Source: Peptococcaceae bacterium UBA4068
Lineage (GTDB): Bacteria > Bacillota > Dehalobacteriia > UBA4068
Assembly (NCBI GenBank): GCA_002382665.1
Contig: DFZA01000006.1
Coordinates: forward strand, 153,321 to 217,320
Direction of reading: 5' to 3'
DNA length: 64,000 nucleotides
Position numbers and translations under genes: made by a program. The notes below the pieces were generated by a model that made no database searches, was not told the origin of the DNA, and saw only the letters and a list, made by a program, of their open reading frames with translations. Below are positions 1 to 8,691 of this stretch, piece by piece (position 1 is the first letter of the stretch; every line of letters starts with the position of its first letter).

Positions 1-51
1 GTGAAAAAGACTATCAACTACTATCCGATTTACTGACATCCATACGCCAAT

Positions 52-107
52 TATAAAAAAACAGGCTTTCTTTAGCCAACGTTTAACGTTAAGCTTGGAA
101 AGCCTGT
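52..107 (-). terminator. Intrinsic terminator after the tad operon
   Basis: A 10-bp perfect stem (ACAGGCTTTC at 61-70 pairing with 98-107) is followed, reading the minus strand, by a run of seven T (complement of 54-60). It closes the minus-strand operon whose last gene stops at 138. Confidence 0.85.
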
Positions 108-137
108 TTATATAAATTATTATTAATACTATTCGAC

Positions 138-1256
138 TTAAACCGCTGTCGCTGAATCAAGCGGCTTGGCTGTTTGGTCGGAACTCTCGTCAGCGGGTTC
201 CTGCTGTTGATATGCATTGATCGTCTGCCCGGGAATTTGGGTATCCGAATCATGCGGTTGGCTATTACTTTGCTCTTGCAACTGCAGCTCCAATAGTGAT
301 ATTCTGGCATTTGCCTGCTCAAACTGACGAACAGCCGCAAATTTTTCTGTCGCAATAACAGATTTTTCTTTAATCAGTTCTATCGATCTTTTATATTCAT
401 TCTCAAGCTGCGCCGTCAATGATTGATTGATAAATAACAACTTTTCGTTTTGCTCCCTGATATCATCGATATTTTTTATCAATCCGGCAATGCTTTGCTT
501 AAGAGTGTTATTTTCATTGGTAATTGTTGCTACAATTTGCTCCTGGAGTTCGGTTCTATTGTTGCATTCGGCGATTTCAGCCGTCTGATCCTCAATCTGC
601 TGCATCAGTTCTTTGATCTTACTGCTGAGGATTGCCAGTTGACCGTCGGCCATTTTGGATCTGAGTAATTTTATCTCCTGATCTTTTTCTTCAATAGCGC
701 CGGAAAGCTGCATTGCGGTATTACGTTGTTTTTTGGACTCAATCATTTCGGCCTTGAGCATTTCTTTCAGGGCCTGTTTTTCTTGACCCGCTTGTTCCAA
801 TTTGCCGGCATAATCGCCAATTACGTCATGCTGATGCTCAATTTTTTGGGCGAGGTGGCTTTTTTCCATCTCGTTTTTGCTTAAACTGTCTTCAAGCGCC
901 GCAATATTATTTTTCAACGACATAACATCCGCAGCGGTAGAATCTTCAGCCAGCAATCGGTTATTGCGTATCGAGGCGGCAAGATTTTTATACTCTGATT
1001 CAACATGACTGAGGCGCAGCGTTAAAATATCATTGTTTTTTTGCAATTTCTCTTTTTCATCAAACAACAGCTGCTGATTATGAGAAAATGTTTCGGTCAT
1101 CGCCTGCTGTTGTTTGCGTAATATACTGATATACTCCAGCACCGAACTTTTGGTATATCCGCCTAAATTAGTTTTTAAGTATTGCCTGGCATCAGCTTCT
1201 TCTGTCTTCGAACGCAGCGTTTCCATAAAATTATCATCATTATTTATATCAGACAT
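138..1256 (-). CDS. DivIVA-like N-terminus, long coiled-coil protein
   Basis: A 372-residue soluble protein, mostly heptad-rich coiled coil (about residues 45-320; many Glu, Lys, Gln, Leu) with a low-complexity polar tail. Near residues 32-45 the segment GGYTKSSVLEYISIL resembles the N-terminal GY..xxVD.yL signature of DivIVA/GpsB proteins, which bind curved membrane or act as cell-pole and division scaffolds. The family link is inference from that motif plus the coiled coil. It is the last gene of the tad operon, 24 bp after the DUF192 gene, so it may be a polar scaffold for the pilus machine. The ATG at 1256 is preferred over an in-frame TTG at 1262, because an AGGGG ribosome binding site lies about 8 nt before the ATG and only 1 nt before the TTG. 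Confidence 0.7.
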   Translation of the reverse strand: MSDINNDDNFMETLRSKTEEADARQYLKTNLGGYTKSSVLEYISILRKQQQAMTETFSHNQQLLFDEKEKLQKNNDILTLRLSHVESEYKNLAASIRNNRLLAEDSTAADVMSLKNNIAALEDSLSKNEMEKSHLAQKIEHQHDVIGDYAGKLEQAGQEKQALKEMLKAEMIESKKQRNTAMQLSGAIEEKDQEIKLLRSKMADGQLAILSSKIKELMQQIEDQTAEIAECNNRTELQEQIVATITNENNTLKQSIAGLIKNIDDIREQNEKLLFINQSLTAQLENEYKRSIELIKEKSVIATEKFAAVRQFEQANARISLLELQLQEQSNSQPHDSDTQIPGQTINAYQQQEPADESSDQTAKPLDSATAV

Positions 1257-1280
1257 ATCCAAATCCCCTCCCCTCGTTTG

Positions 1281-1610
1281 CTAGTTGTCATGAATTTCCA
1301 GTTTATCGCCAATAGCCACATTTGCGGAACCCGCGGCTAATTCCAGTACATTAGCGGTTTTTCTAAAATGTTTACCAACCCTCCAGGGCGCTATTGTCTC
1401 TTTGCCCACAACAGTCATCTGGGCGGAAAGATATACTGCGTCGATCGTCATTCTCATAAAAAAACAATGAATGGCGGAACACTTCGTTAACAACAGGCCT
1501 TCGCCGTCGGCCAGGCTCTTTCTGCCCATTAACCCTTTTAAGCGGCTGGAAAACGTGTCGGCTATTTGCACATTATCCGCTAAAACTTGATTATTACAGT
1601 ATACGATCAT
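1281..1610 (-). CDS. DUF192 family protein
   Basis: A 109-residue protein with the DUF192 (COG1430) layout: LADNVQIADTFSSRLKGLMG near the start, a central GLLLTKCSAIHCFFMRMTID block, and a C-terminal LELAAGSA with a hydrophobic end. The family is small and of unsettled function, often secreted or membrane-linked. In several Gram-positive and actinobacterial genomes it sits beside tad genes, as here. The ATG at 1610 starts 2 nt before the tadC stop (complement of 1612-1614). A TTG at 1625 would overlap tadC. Neither has a strong ribosome binding site, which suggests translational coupling to tadC. Confidence 0.85.
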   Translation of the reverse strand: MIVYCNNQVLADNVQIADTFSSRLKGLMGRKSLADGEGLLLTKCSAIHCFFMRMTIDAVYLSAQMTVVGKETIAPWRVGKHFRKTANVLELAAGSANVAIGDKLEIHDN

Positions 1611-1611
1611 T

Positions 1612-2553
1612 TTAAAATAACCCAAACTGAGTCGCTATTTTTACCGCCGCCGGCCCCATTAAAACTATCATCAGTACCGGAAAGATCAAAAACACCATCG
1701 GAAAGAGTATCTTGACCGGGACTTTCATGGCCTTTTCCTCGATTTTATTGCGTCTGCTTGTCCGTATGGCCGCGGCTTGCGTGCACAATACATTTTTCAT
1801 CGAAATACCCAGTTGTTCGGCCTGGATAATCGACCCGACAAATGTCCTGACATCATCTAGATCGCAACGTTGCGCAAACAGATTCAGCGCATCGCGTCTG
1901 GTCCTGCCCATCGTCATTTCACGGTAAGCGATAGCCAATTCGTCGATGATCGGACCGTCAAAATGATCGATTACACACATTACAGCCTGTTCAAAACCAA
2001 GGCCGGCCTCAACGTTGATGCTCAAAAGATCTAAAACATCGGGTAACTGCCGCTCCATCAAATTGCGCCTGTTCGTTATTCTCGAGGTCAAATTAAAGCG
2101 CATGAAGGCGTAGCCGCCGTAAATGCCCAGTAACGTACCTAAAAGCGCGCGTCCGCCCAAACCTAATAATAAGAAAATTACCGTCAGCAATATCGCCGCG
2201 CCGACAATCACCAATAATCGCAAAACTTCATACTCGCTGACGCCAATACTTAAACCTGCCTGACGCAGCATCTTTTTAAGTCTTTCCTGGCTTTTCCTTT
2301 TTGTTTCACTGTTCTGCGCATTATTTGAGTTTCTGTTCAACTTATTGGATATAGACTTGACCAAAGGCTTAAAAAACCGCTCCGATATGGGTTTATCAAG
2401 TTCCTCTTCAATCACACTAATTTTCTTCCGGGTAGTGAGGACGCCGGTAACGCGTCTCCTGACTATGTCATTACGGGCGCCGTAAGAATATAGCGCCAGC
2501 ATTATAAGGCAAAAAACGCATACCCCGCCGGATAAAATAATCAAACCTATCAT
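1612..2553 (-). CDS. Tad pilus inner-membrane platform protein TadC
   Basis: A 313-residue T2SSF-fold membrane protein of the TadC branch. It has N-terminal hydrophobic helices (MIGLIILSGGVCVFCLIMLA), a cytoplasmic basic region, a second helix pair near residues 110-150, the T2SF core (LPDVLDLLSINVEAGLGFEQ, then EMTMGRTRRDAL) and two C-terminal membrane segments. With TadB it forms the platform that the CpaF ATPase works on. The ATG at 2553 is chosen over a TTG at 2583 because AAGGAG stands just before it and the longer form would overlap tadB. Confidence 0.93.
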   Translation of the reverse strand: MIGLIILSGGVCVFCLIMLALYSYGARNDIVRRRVTGVLTTRKKISVIEEELDKPISERFFKPLVKSISNKLNRNSNNAQNSETKRKSQERLKKMLRQAGLSIGVSEYEVLRLLVIVGAAILLTVIFLLLGLGGRALLGTLLGIYGGYAFMRFNLTSRITNRRNLMERQLPDVLDLLSINVEAGLGFEQAVMCVIDHFDGPIIDELAIAYREMTMGRTRRDALNLFAQRCDLDDVRTFVGSIIQAEQLGISMKNVLCTQAAAIRTSRRNKIEEKAMKVPVKILFPMVFLIFPVLMIVLMGPAAVKIATQFGLF

Positions 2554-2563
2554 AACAGGCTCC

Positions 2564-3511
2564 TTAATATTTAATACCCACAATTTTGTTGATCACAAAA
2601 AAGCCCAGCGCCTCCAAAAACACCGAGACGATTATCATCGCTTTGCCTATGCCGGTAGCAAAAAAGTTTTGAAAATACCCGGGGTTAATCATCATCATGA
2701 TCAAAATAATAAAGACAGGAAGTAAACCGATAACCATTCCCGACATACGTCCGGAAGCGGTAAGAACGCGGATCTGTGCTTTGATTTTCAGCCGATCGTT
2801 GATCGTCTCCGAAATTATTTCCAGTATATCGCTGAGATTGCCGCCCACCTGCATCGAGGTCAGAACCGCCGATACCAGCAAGTCCAAATCCTTATTCCTT
2901 ACTCTCTCCACCATATGATTGAGGGCTTCTTCCATGCTCACGCCGTATTTCATTTCACGCAAGGTTGTGGCGAATTCCGTAGAAATCGGCGGCTGCATTT
3001 CGTTAGCAATGCTTTCCATGGCCTGCTGAAACGAAAACCCGGCTCTGATACAGTTGCCCATGATGGTAATCGATCCGCTTAGTTGTTTATTAAATTGCTG
3101 CTGGCGTTTCTTTTGTGAACTTTGCACAAAAATCGGCGGCACAGCGAAACCGACAATTGCCAAAGCAAAGGCGGTAACAGCGCTACCGCCAGCCAGTAAA
3201 ACGATAAACATCGGCACCAGCGTTAAAAAGGCCCAGCCGCCTATAAACTCAGTGCCGCTGAGTTTAACCCCGGACATGGCTAGATAATTGTTAAATTGCT
3301 TGCTGGCAATTTGAAATTTCTGCGAGTTACTTAATTTAGTTTTATTCAGTTTTTCTTTAAAGAACTGACGTTGAACGTCATCAATATCAACATTTTTGAG
3401 ATATTTGGCAAAGCGGTTTTTGGCACTTGTCTTTGCCTCCAATGACTTCGATTGCGCTATTAACGAATAAACACATATGCCGCCGAATAACGCTATTAGT
3501 AATTCCATCAT
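2564..3511 (-). CDS. Tad pilus inner-membrane platform protein TadB
   Basis: A 315-residue T2SSF-domain membrane protein, paralogous to the next gene. It has an N-terminal signal-like helix, two central membrane segments (around residues 90-130), the T2SF core (SITIMGNCIRAGFSFQQAME; EMKYGVSMEEALNHM) and C-terminal helices. Order and orientation (cpaF-tadB-tadC) are those of a standard tad operon. Two adjacent ATGs (3511 and 3508) follow GAGGTG; the second has better spacing. Confidence 0.93.
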   Translation of the reverse strand: MMELLIALFGGICVYSLIAQSKSLEAKTSAKNRFAKYLKNVDIDDVQRQFFKEKLNKTKLSNSQKFQIASKQFNNYLAMSGVKLSGTEFIGGWAFLTLVPMFIVLLAGGSAVTAFALAIVGFAVPPIFVQSSQKKRQQQFNKQLSGSITIMGNCIRAGFSFQQAMESIANEMQPPISTEFATTLREMKYGVSMEEALNHMVERVRNKDLDLLVSAVLTSMQVGGNLSDILEIISETINDRLKIKAQIRVLTASGRMSGMVIGLLPVFIILIMMMINPGYFQNFFATGIGKAMIIVSVFLEALGFFVINKIVGIKY

Positions 3512-3517
3512 ATCACC

Positions 3518-4870
3518 TCAGTTTGTAAACCAATCGTCACGCAAAAATACGCCGTTGCTGGTAATCTTTTCCGCAAAATTAGGCCGGATACCGGTGGCGG
3601 CAAAACTGCCTTTCATCCTGCCGGCAGCATCAATCCCTTCCGACTTATAAGTATAGAGATCCTGTAGAGTAATAATATCACCCTCCATACCGACTACCTC
3701 GGTAATACTGACAATTTTTCTCGTACCGTCCTTGATTCTCGACTGGTGAACGATCAGATCTAAAGCCGACGATATTTGTTCTCTGATAGCTTTAACAGGT
3801 ATTTCCATGCCCGACATCAGCACCATCGTCTCCAGTCTGGACATCAGATCGCGCGGCGAATTAGCATGAGCGGTAGTCAGCGAGCCCTCATGGCCGGTGT
3901 TCATGGCCTGCAGCATATCGAGAGTTTCTCCCGAACGCACCTCGCCGACAATGATCCGGTCGGGCCGCATACGCAGCGCGTTGCGCACCAGATCTCTGAT
4001 GGTCACCTGCCCGGCGTTTTCCGAATTCGGCGGCCTGCTTTCCAAAGTAATGACATGATTTTGCCGCAGTTGTATTTCCGCGGCGTCTTCGATCGTCACT
4101 ATCCGTTCGCTGTTGGGTATGAAACCGGACAGAACGTTAAGCAGCGTAGTTTTACCACTGCCGGTACCGCCGGAGACAATAATATTCATTTTGCCTTTGA
4201 CACATGCTTCCAGAAACGACATCATTTTCGGCGTTACCGAACCGAATCGAACCAGATCGTTGACAGTGATCGGGTTTTTGGCAAATTTACGGATGGTAAT
4301 AGTCGGGCCGGTCAAAGCCAGCGGTGGGATTATCGCATTGACACGGGAGCCGTCGGCTAACCTGGCGTCAACCATCGGGCTGGATTCGTCAATGCGGCGG
4401 CCAACAGAAGAAACAATGCGGTTTAAAACATTCATTACATGTTCGTTATCTTTAAATTTGGTCGCGCTAAGTTCCAGTTTACCGGCACGTTCTACATAAA
4501 CGCAGTAAGGGCCGTTGACCATTATTTCCGAAATAGTCGGGTCAGCCAGCAAAGGTTCCAGCGGGCCCAAACCGATCACATTATTATATATTTCTTTGAC
4601 CAACCGGGAGCGTTCCGTACGCGGTATCTGGCCGGCTTTGGTATCAACCAGATTCTCTATCGATTGTAATAAGTGCGCCTCGTCGTTGCTTTCTGTTTTA
4701 CCGCCCTCGACAGCTTCCTGATTGACCAGTTCGATAATTTCCCCGTGTATCTGATCTTTGATTACGGAATATTCGTCTACATAAACCGCGCTGCCTCTTG
4801 CCGGGTTATCCGCGGATATTTCCGATTGCTGCGGGTTTTTTTGTTTCTCCAGTCTTTCCAGTAATCCCAT
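3518..4870 (-). CDS. Pilus assembly secretion ATPase CpaF/TadA
   Basis: A 450-residue cytoplasmic hexameric ATPase of the T2SE/T4SS superfamily that powers Flp pilus assembly. Visible motifs are Walker A SGGTGSGKTTLLN near residue 235, an Asp box, the Walker B region RMRPDRIIVGEVRSGE and the His box TGHEGSLTTAHANS. The N-terminal region (residues 1-120) is the variable CpaF extension. The length fits the family. The start ATG has AGAGGTGA about 6 nt upstream, and the stop lies 6 nt before the tadB start, so translation is probably coupled. Confidence 0.96.
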   Translation of the reverse strand: MGLLERLEKQKNPQQSEISADNPARGSAVYVDEYSVIKDQIHGEIIELVNQEAVEGGKTESNDEAHLLQSIENLVDTKAGQIPRTERSRLVKEIYNNVIGLGPLEPLLADPTISEIMVNGPYCVYVERAGKLELSATKFKDNEHVMNVLNRIVSSVGRRIDESSPMVDARLADGSRVNAIIPPLALTGPTITIRKFAKNPITVNDLVRFGSVTPKMMSFLEACVKGKMNIIVSGGTGSGKTTLLNVLSGFIPNSERIVTIEDAAEIQLRQNHVITLESRPPNSENAGQVTIRDLVRNALRMRPDRIIVGEVRSGETLDMLQAMNTGHEGSLTTAHANSPRDLMSRLETMVLMSGMEIPVKAIREQISSALDLIVHQSRIKDGTRKIVSITEVVGMEGDIITLQDLYTYKSEGIDAAGRMKGSFAATGIRPNFAEKITSNGVFLRDDWFTN

Positions 4871-4882
4871 GCAATCACCTCT

Positions 4883-6118
4883 TTAACCTTTTCTGTTCTT
4901 AAAAAAGCCTGACCCTTTGTTATTATTATTATTAAGCAGTCCTAATCTTTTCTTTTGTTTGGTGTTTAAGGTGTCAATATCGGCGTTGCCTTCCAGCAGG
5001 AAATTGGCAACCGACGCTACCGATTGACTAAGTTCGCTCTTAGGCGCACCGATGACAAAGGGGATACCCCTGTTCAAGGCCGATACGGCGACTTTATAAT
5101 CATTAGGTATCTTCGCCCAGATCGGACAATCGATCAGTTTCTGCACATCATCCAATGTGATAGCGCACATGCTGTCCGCCCTGTTAACCAGTAATTTTAT
5201 CTTATCCATCTGATGCAGCGACTCCAACAGAGACAAACTAAGCTTGGAGTTTTTCAAAGTAGATAATTCCAGGCAGGTGACAAACAACACTATTGTCGCC
5301 GATTCAATGGCCGTAATGGTCATTTCGGTAAAAAACGGCGGCGTATCGATGATCACATAGTCATAATAAGTACGCAGAACAGCCAAAATACTCTTAACCT
5401 TATCGGGTGAGATCAGTTCTGCATACTCAGGGCTTTTGGGCGCGCACAAAACATGGACGCCGCTGGAGTGAACGGTCATATAACTTCTGATCAGGTCAAT
5501 AGTGGGCGTTGAAACCTCCTGTACCAGCTCAAAAATAGTATCTGTAGGCTCGATATCCAAAAACACATGCGTGTCACCGAATTGCAGATCCAGGTCAACA
5601 ATAGCCACCTTTTTATGCTTTTCCGCCAAATCCACCGCCAGATTAATGGCCAGCGTCGTTTTGCCTAACCCGCCTTTGGCGCCGAAAACCGTGATTACCC
5701 GCGACATCCAGTTAAGGTCCTGTTTGATATTAAAAGATTCGCTGCGGGTGGTTTCATTGGCGTAGACGGTTTTGATATATTCGCCAAATTCTTTGGCGGT
5801 CTTGGGAAATTGCGTAACATTACGGGCGCCAACTTTAATAGCGCTTTGTAAGAGATCAACATCGATCTGTTCTGCCAGCAATATCACATATGTACGCGGA
5901 CGGCTTAAGATGATCCGCTCCGCCATGCTTAACACATCGCTATCGCCGTCACCCAGCGTCATGATCACAATATCGGGAGAAAGATTGTTGATCATATCAA
6001 ACGCCACCGTACCACCGGCGGACTCGCCGATCACCGAAATGGCTTGATCGTCAATTAAGCTCTTGATGGCGCCAAGATTATTTTCCGAATTACTGATCAA
6101 TAAAACTCTAATATTCAT
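4883..6118 (-). CDS. TadZ/CpaE pilus-localising ATPase with receiver-like domain
   Basis: A 411-residue protein. Residues 1-120 form a response-regulator-like domain. Residues about 137-380 form a MinD/ParA-type ATPase with deviant Walker A GAKGGLGKTTLAINLA, and VDLDLQFGD and DTPPFF further on. TadZ/CpaE proteins mark the pole and recruit the Tad machine. The receiver position usually held by the phospho-accepting Asp appears to be Thr54 (DIVIMTLGD), so the domain is likely a non-phosphorylated pseudo-receiver; that is inference. The C-terminal tail has an Asn run (LGLLNNNNNKGSG). Confidence 0.92.
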   Translation of the reverse strand: MNIRVLLISNSENNLGAIKSLIDDQAISVIGESAGGTVAFDMINNLSPDIVIMTLGDGDSDVLSMAERIILSRPRTYVILLAEQIDVDLLQSAIKVGARNVTQFPKTAKEFGEYIKTVYANETTRSESFNIKQDLNWMSRVITVFGAKGGLGKTTLAINLAVDLAEKHKKVAIVDLDLQFGDTHVFLDIEPTDTIFELVQEVSTPTIDLIRSYMTVHSSGVHVLCAPKSPEYAELISPDKVKSILAVLRTYYDYVIIDTPPFFTEMTITAIESATIVLFVTCLELSTLKNSKLSLSLLESLHQMDKIKLLVNRADSMCAITLDDVQKLIDCPIWAKIPNDYKVAVSALNRGIPFVIGAPKSELSQSVASVANFLLEGNADIDTLNTKQKKRLGLLNNNNNKGSGFFKNRKG

Positions 6119-6139
6119 GGTTTTTTACCAGCCTTTATC

Positions 6140-6841
6140 TCATTTAATCACATCATTGAGGGTTATTCTCGTCAGGTTTGTTTTTTTATCGTCAACAGGA
6201 GAACGCAATATCACTCTCAATTGTCCTTCAAATTGACCCATACTGACCTTCAACGCCTGCTGGGGCGTAACCTGGAGAGTCAAAGCCGTATATGTAGGCG
6301 CCTCGCTGTTGATTTTACCGTCTTCGCCATATACGTTGTCGACTGCCAGTATCTTGATATTCTCCAATATTATTTTCGAATAGGATATCTTTGTGTCGCC
6401 GCTCTCGTCAAGAAAATCGCCGATAACGTCGACCCGGTCGCCCGGGGTCAGCAGATATGCCACACCGGTGGTCTGGTCGACGGGAATAGTGATCGCCCGC
6501 ATACCCGGCTCGATCGCATAGGCCAAGCTGCCGCTATTATCTTCCCCTGTTGCTACTAATTTGGAGCTGAGCAGTTGCTCGCCTGCAAAAATCTTGGTTT
6601 GTGATACTTTGCCGACTACTTGGCTGCTGTTGGTAAAAGCGCCGGCCAAAATGGATGCCGCCGGCATATCGCTGGTCGTTAACATCTCTGAGGTAATCGG
6701 CGTATTGGCCGGAATATCGCTGGCGGCAGTAATCACTTTTGTCAGATTATCCGTGGGCTGAGACAGGGTGCTTAAGAATACGAACAACAGTAAAGCTGTA
6801 ATAACCGCTGAAACCAGCGCCAATAATTTAACCTTTTTCAC
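6140..6841 (-). CDS. Flp pilus assembly protein CpaB/RcpC
   Basis: A 233-residue protein with one N-terminal membrane anchor (MKKVKLLALVSAVITALLLF), a SAF domain at residues about 37-100 (AASDIPANTPITSEML) and an RcpC/CpaB domain (GMRAITIPVDQTTGVAYLLT, PGDRVDVIGDF). It is an extracytoplasmic component of the Tad machine. In diderms it works with the CpaC secretin, and no secretin gene occurs in this operon, which fits a single-membrane cell. It lies 21 bp before tadZ. Confidence 0.92.
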   Translation of the reverse strand: MKKVKLLALVSAVITALLLFVFLSTLSQPTDNLTKVITAASDIPANTPITSEMLTTSDMPAASILAGAFTNSSQVVGKVSQTKIFAGEQLLSSKLVATGEDNSGSLAYAIEPGMRAITIPVDQTTGVAYLLTPGDRVDVIGDFLDESGDTKISYSKIILENIKILAVDNVYGEDGKINSEAPTYTALTLQVTPQQALKVSMGQFEGQLRVILRSPVDDKKTNLTRITLNDVIK

Positions 6842-6886
6842 TATAATACCTCCGCATATTATATATAATAATAAAACAAAAAGCTA

Positions 6887-7882
6887 CTACTCCAATAATC
6901 TGCTTGTATAAACGCCGAAATCTTCTCCGCCGCCGCCCGCCGCACTATCCGCAATGACCCTGCCCGGAATGTATTTGGCCTTAATATAAGAATTATTGCC
7001 GTTGCCGCCGCATGCCAAAAGATAAAATGCGGCGAAACTGACAACCTTGACCTGTTTACTTGGTAATACTTGTACTACCGGAACATAAACAAGCCGTGGG
7101 CAATTATCGGTAAAATTATCAGCGGTACAGCTGTCGGTACACTTATTATAGCGCGTGGTAAAACCATCAAGCGTTGGCCCGGACATATTACCGCTTTCCA
7201 TGTCCAGAATTTGTCCTACTTGTATTGTACCACTGTAGCCGTTAGCTAAATTCGCCTCGTAATCATTGGCGCCCTGGCCAAAAAAGCGTAAAGCTCCAAA
7301 CCAGCCGGTGGCTGTTGAATTATCAATAGTAATCTCATCGGCGTCACTGCTGCATTTAATCATCAGATCATCGGTTACGCCGGCGGCAATGGCTGAGCTG
7401 AGGGCAGAGCTGGTGATACTTAAGGGGACGGCGCCGGTAACGCCGCCTGCCGGAACAACGCCTGCTGCAGCCGCGTCGGTAACGGTTGTGGAGTCAAAAC
7501 CCATCACCCTGGCAAAAGTATAATCTACTCCCATGCTTTTTGTAACTTTAATGCCGATAATTTTGTTTGTCGTTTGATTATCTTGATAAAGCGGCTCGAT
7601 ATCGTCGGTGGATATCGTATAATTATTAGCGGCCGCGTAAGCAATGGCCTGGTTTTGCGCCTCGATCCATTTAACCGAGCCGGTATTGGCGGCCGGCAGC
7701 TCCCGGACAGCCGAAAGCACGGCGCTGTCCAAGGCGTTTTGCAGTTTTGATTTTTGATTATGCACACTGCCCAAATCTGTTACCAGCGCGGCAAAACCTA
7801 ATAAAATCACCAACGACAAAGCGGTGACTACCGCCACCGATCCGTTTTGCTGTCTAAAAAATCTATCTGAAAAATTTCGCAA
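6887..7882 (-). CDS. TadG-like pilus-associated protein
   Basis: A 331-residue protein with the short basic leader and hydrophobic helix of TadE/TadG proteins (QQNGSVAVVTALSLVILLGF, then the conserved VTDLGSVHNQKSKLQNALDS). A long extracellular part follows, with a Cys-rich stretch (CTDSCTADNFTDNCP). It is probably a pseudopilin-like or envelope-anchored component. A TTG at 7882, six nt after GGGGTG, is the likely start; a GTG at 7903 or 7891 is possible. The C-terminus is Gly/Ala-rich. Confidence 0.85.
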   Translation of the reverse strand: MRNFSDRFFRQQNGSVAVVTALSLVILLGFAALVTDLGSVHNQKSKLQNALDSAVLSAVRELPAANTGSVKWIEAQNQAIAYAAANNYTISTDDIEPLYQDNQTTNKIIGIKVTKSMGVDYTFARVMGFDSTTVTDAAAAGVVPAGGVTGAVPLSITSSALSSAIAAGVTDDLMIKCSSDADEITIDNSTATGWFGALRFFGQGANDYEANLANGYSGTIQVGQILDMESGNMSGPTLDGFTTRYNKCTDSCTADNFTDNCPRLVYVPVVQVLPSKQVKVVSFAAFYLLACGGNGNNSYIKAKYIPGRVIADSAAGGGGEDFGVYTSRLLE

Positions 7883-7922
7883 TTTGATCACCCCTTTAAT
7901 CACAAAATTTTCATATGCAAAT

Positions 7923-8327
7923 TTATTCCAACCTCATCACGCATTCGGCGTGTACCGTATATTCACCGTTTTCAAAGAATGCCGCTATAATCGGCGTCAG
8001 CACATCCATCTGGCTGCTTACTTCAATAGTAATCGAACCGGACGATGTGGTTAAGGTTACCGTCGGGGAAACAAGCGTCGGCGCTCTGTCCGCAACTATT
8101 TGCGCCGCGATTGCCCGATCGTCATCGGAGTTGCTGTCATTATAGTGAATCGCCGTATATCTGGCAGCTTCTCTCGAGGCGTTATTTGCCAGTAATTGGT
8201 TGCCAAAAATCCAGCCGAAATCAATTATGCCGCAAAGCAGCAGCAAAAGTATCGGCAATACCAAAGCAAACTCTACCAAAGACTGGCCTTTTTCATTTTT
8301 AATAATCGGTTTGATAAATTTAATCAA
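7923..8327 (-). CDS. TadE-like pseudopilin
   Basis: A 134-residue protein with the classic TadE start: a short basic leader, then KNEKGQSLVEFALVLPILLL, which carries a prepilin-peptidase-like Gly-Gln-Ser and a Glu five residues into the hydrophobic helix. The downstream NNASREAARYTA is also typical. It would be processed by the prepilin peptidase at 8692-9375. The start is a TTG with a GGGCGGT element about 9 nt upstream. It follows the pilin gene with an intrinsic terminator between them. Confidence 0.9.
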   Translation of the reverse strand: MIKFIKPIIKNEKGQSLVEFALVLPILLLLLCGIIDFGWIFGNQLLANNASREAARYTAIHYNDSNSDDDRAIAAQIVADRAPTLVSPTVTLTTSSGSITIEVSSQMDVLTPIIAAFFENGEYTVHAECVMRLE

Positions 8328-8345
8328 TTATAATACCGCCCTTTA

Positions 8346-8372
8346 TAAAAAACGGGGAAAGACAGGCCCCGT
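8346..8372 (-). terminator. Intra-operon terminator after the pilin gene
   Basis: Stem ACGGGG/CCCCGT (8352-8357 with 8367-8372) is followed on the minus strand by TTTTTTATAAA. It lies between flp and tadE, so it would be read through only in part, giving many pilin messages and fewer assembly-machine messages (inference). Confidence 0.75.
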
Positions 8373-8433
8373 ACCAAGGGCCGGAGCCTGCCTTCGTGTA
8401 AATAAGCTAGTCCATATTAAAACATACGAATCT

Positions 8434-8601
8434 TTAGGTGGTAAGCTGACTGTTGATACTTTCAAATGAATCATTTATTTTGCCGCCTAATATAGCCACC
8501 GCACCTATAACAACTACAGCAATTAAAGCAATAATCAAACCATACTCTACCATGCCTTGTCCGCTTTCCTCGTTCTTCAACCAACTAAACATTTCTTTCA
8601 T
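8434..8601 (-). CDS. Flp/Fap-type major pilin
   Basis: A 55-codon gene. The product has an N-terminal leader ending in Gly (MKEMFSWLKNEESGQG), then MVEYGLIIALIAVVVIGAVA and a short polar tail ending in SQLTT. This matches Flp prepilins: cleavage would follow the Gly, leaving the conserved Glu-Tyr pair at mature positions 3-4 before the hydrophobic helix. AGGAGT lies 9 nt before the ATG. Its place between the dedicated prepilin peptidase and tadE supports it as the major structural subunit. Confidence 0.93.
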   Translation of the reverse strand: MKEMFSWLKNEESGQGMVEYGLIIALIAVVVIGAVAILGGKINDSFESINSQLTT

Positions 8602-8691
8602 TATCTTTCGACTCCTTCCATATAATTATTATATCTACCAGTATTAACCACCATATAAAAAATAATGGCAACATACCGACTGGTAACCTAA

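Noticed and set aside
1..36. Plus-strand reading frame ending in TGA at the left edge (possible C-terminus of a gene)
   Set aside because: Only 11 codons are visible; no way to tell from chance.
3776..4499. Long plus-strand open frames opposite cpaF
   Set aside because: They mirror the reading frame of a clear ATPase gene, have no ribosome binding site and no recognisable protein.
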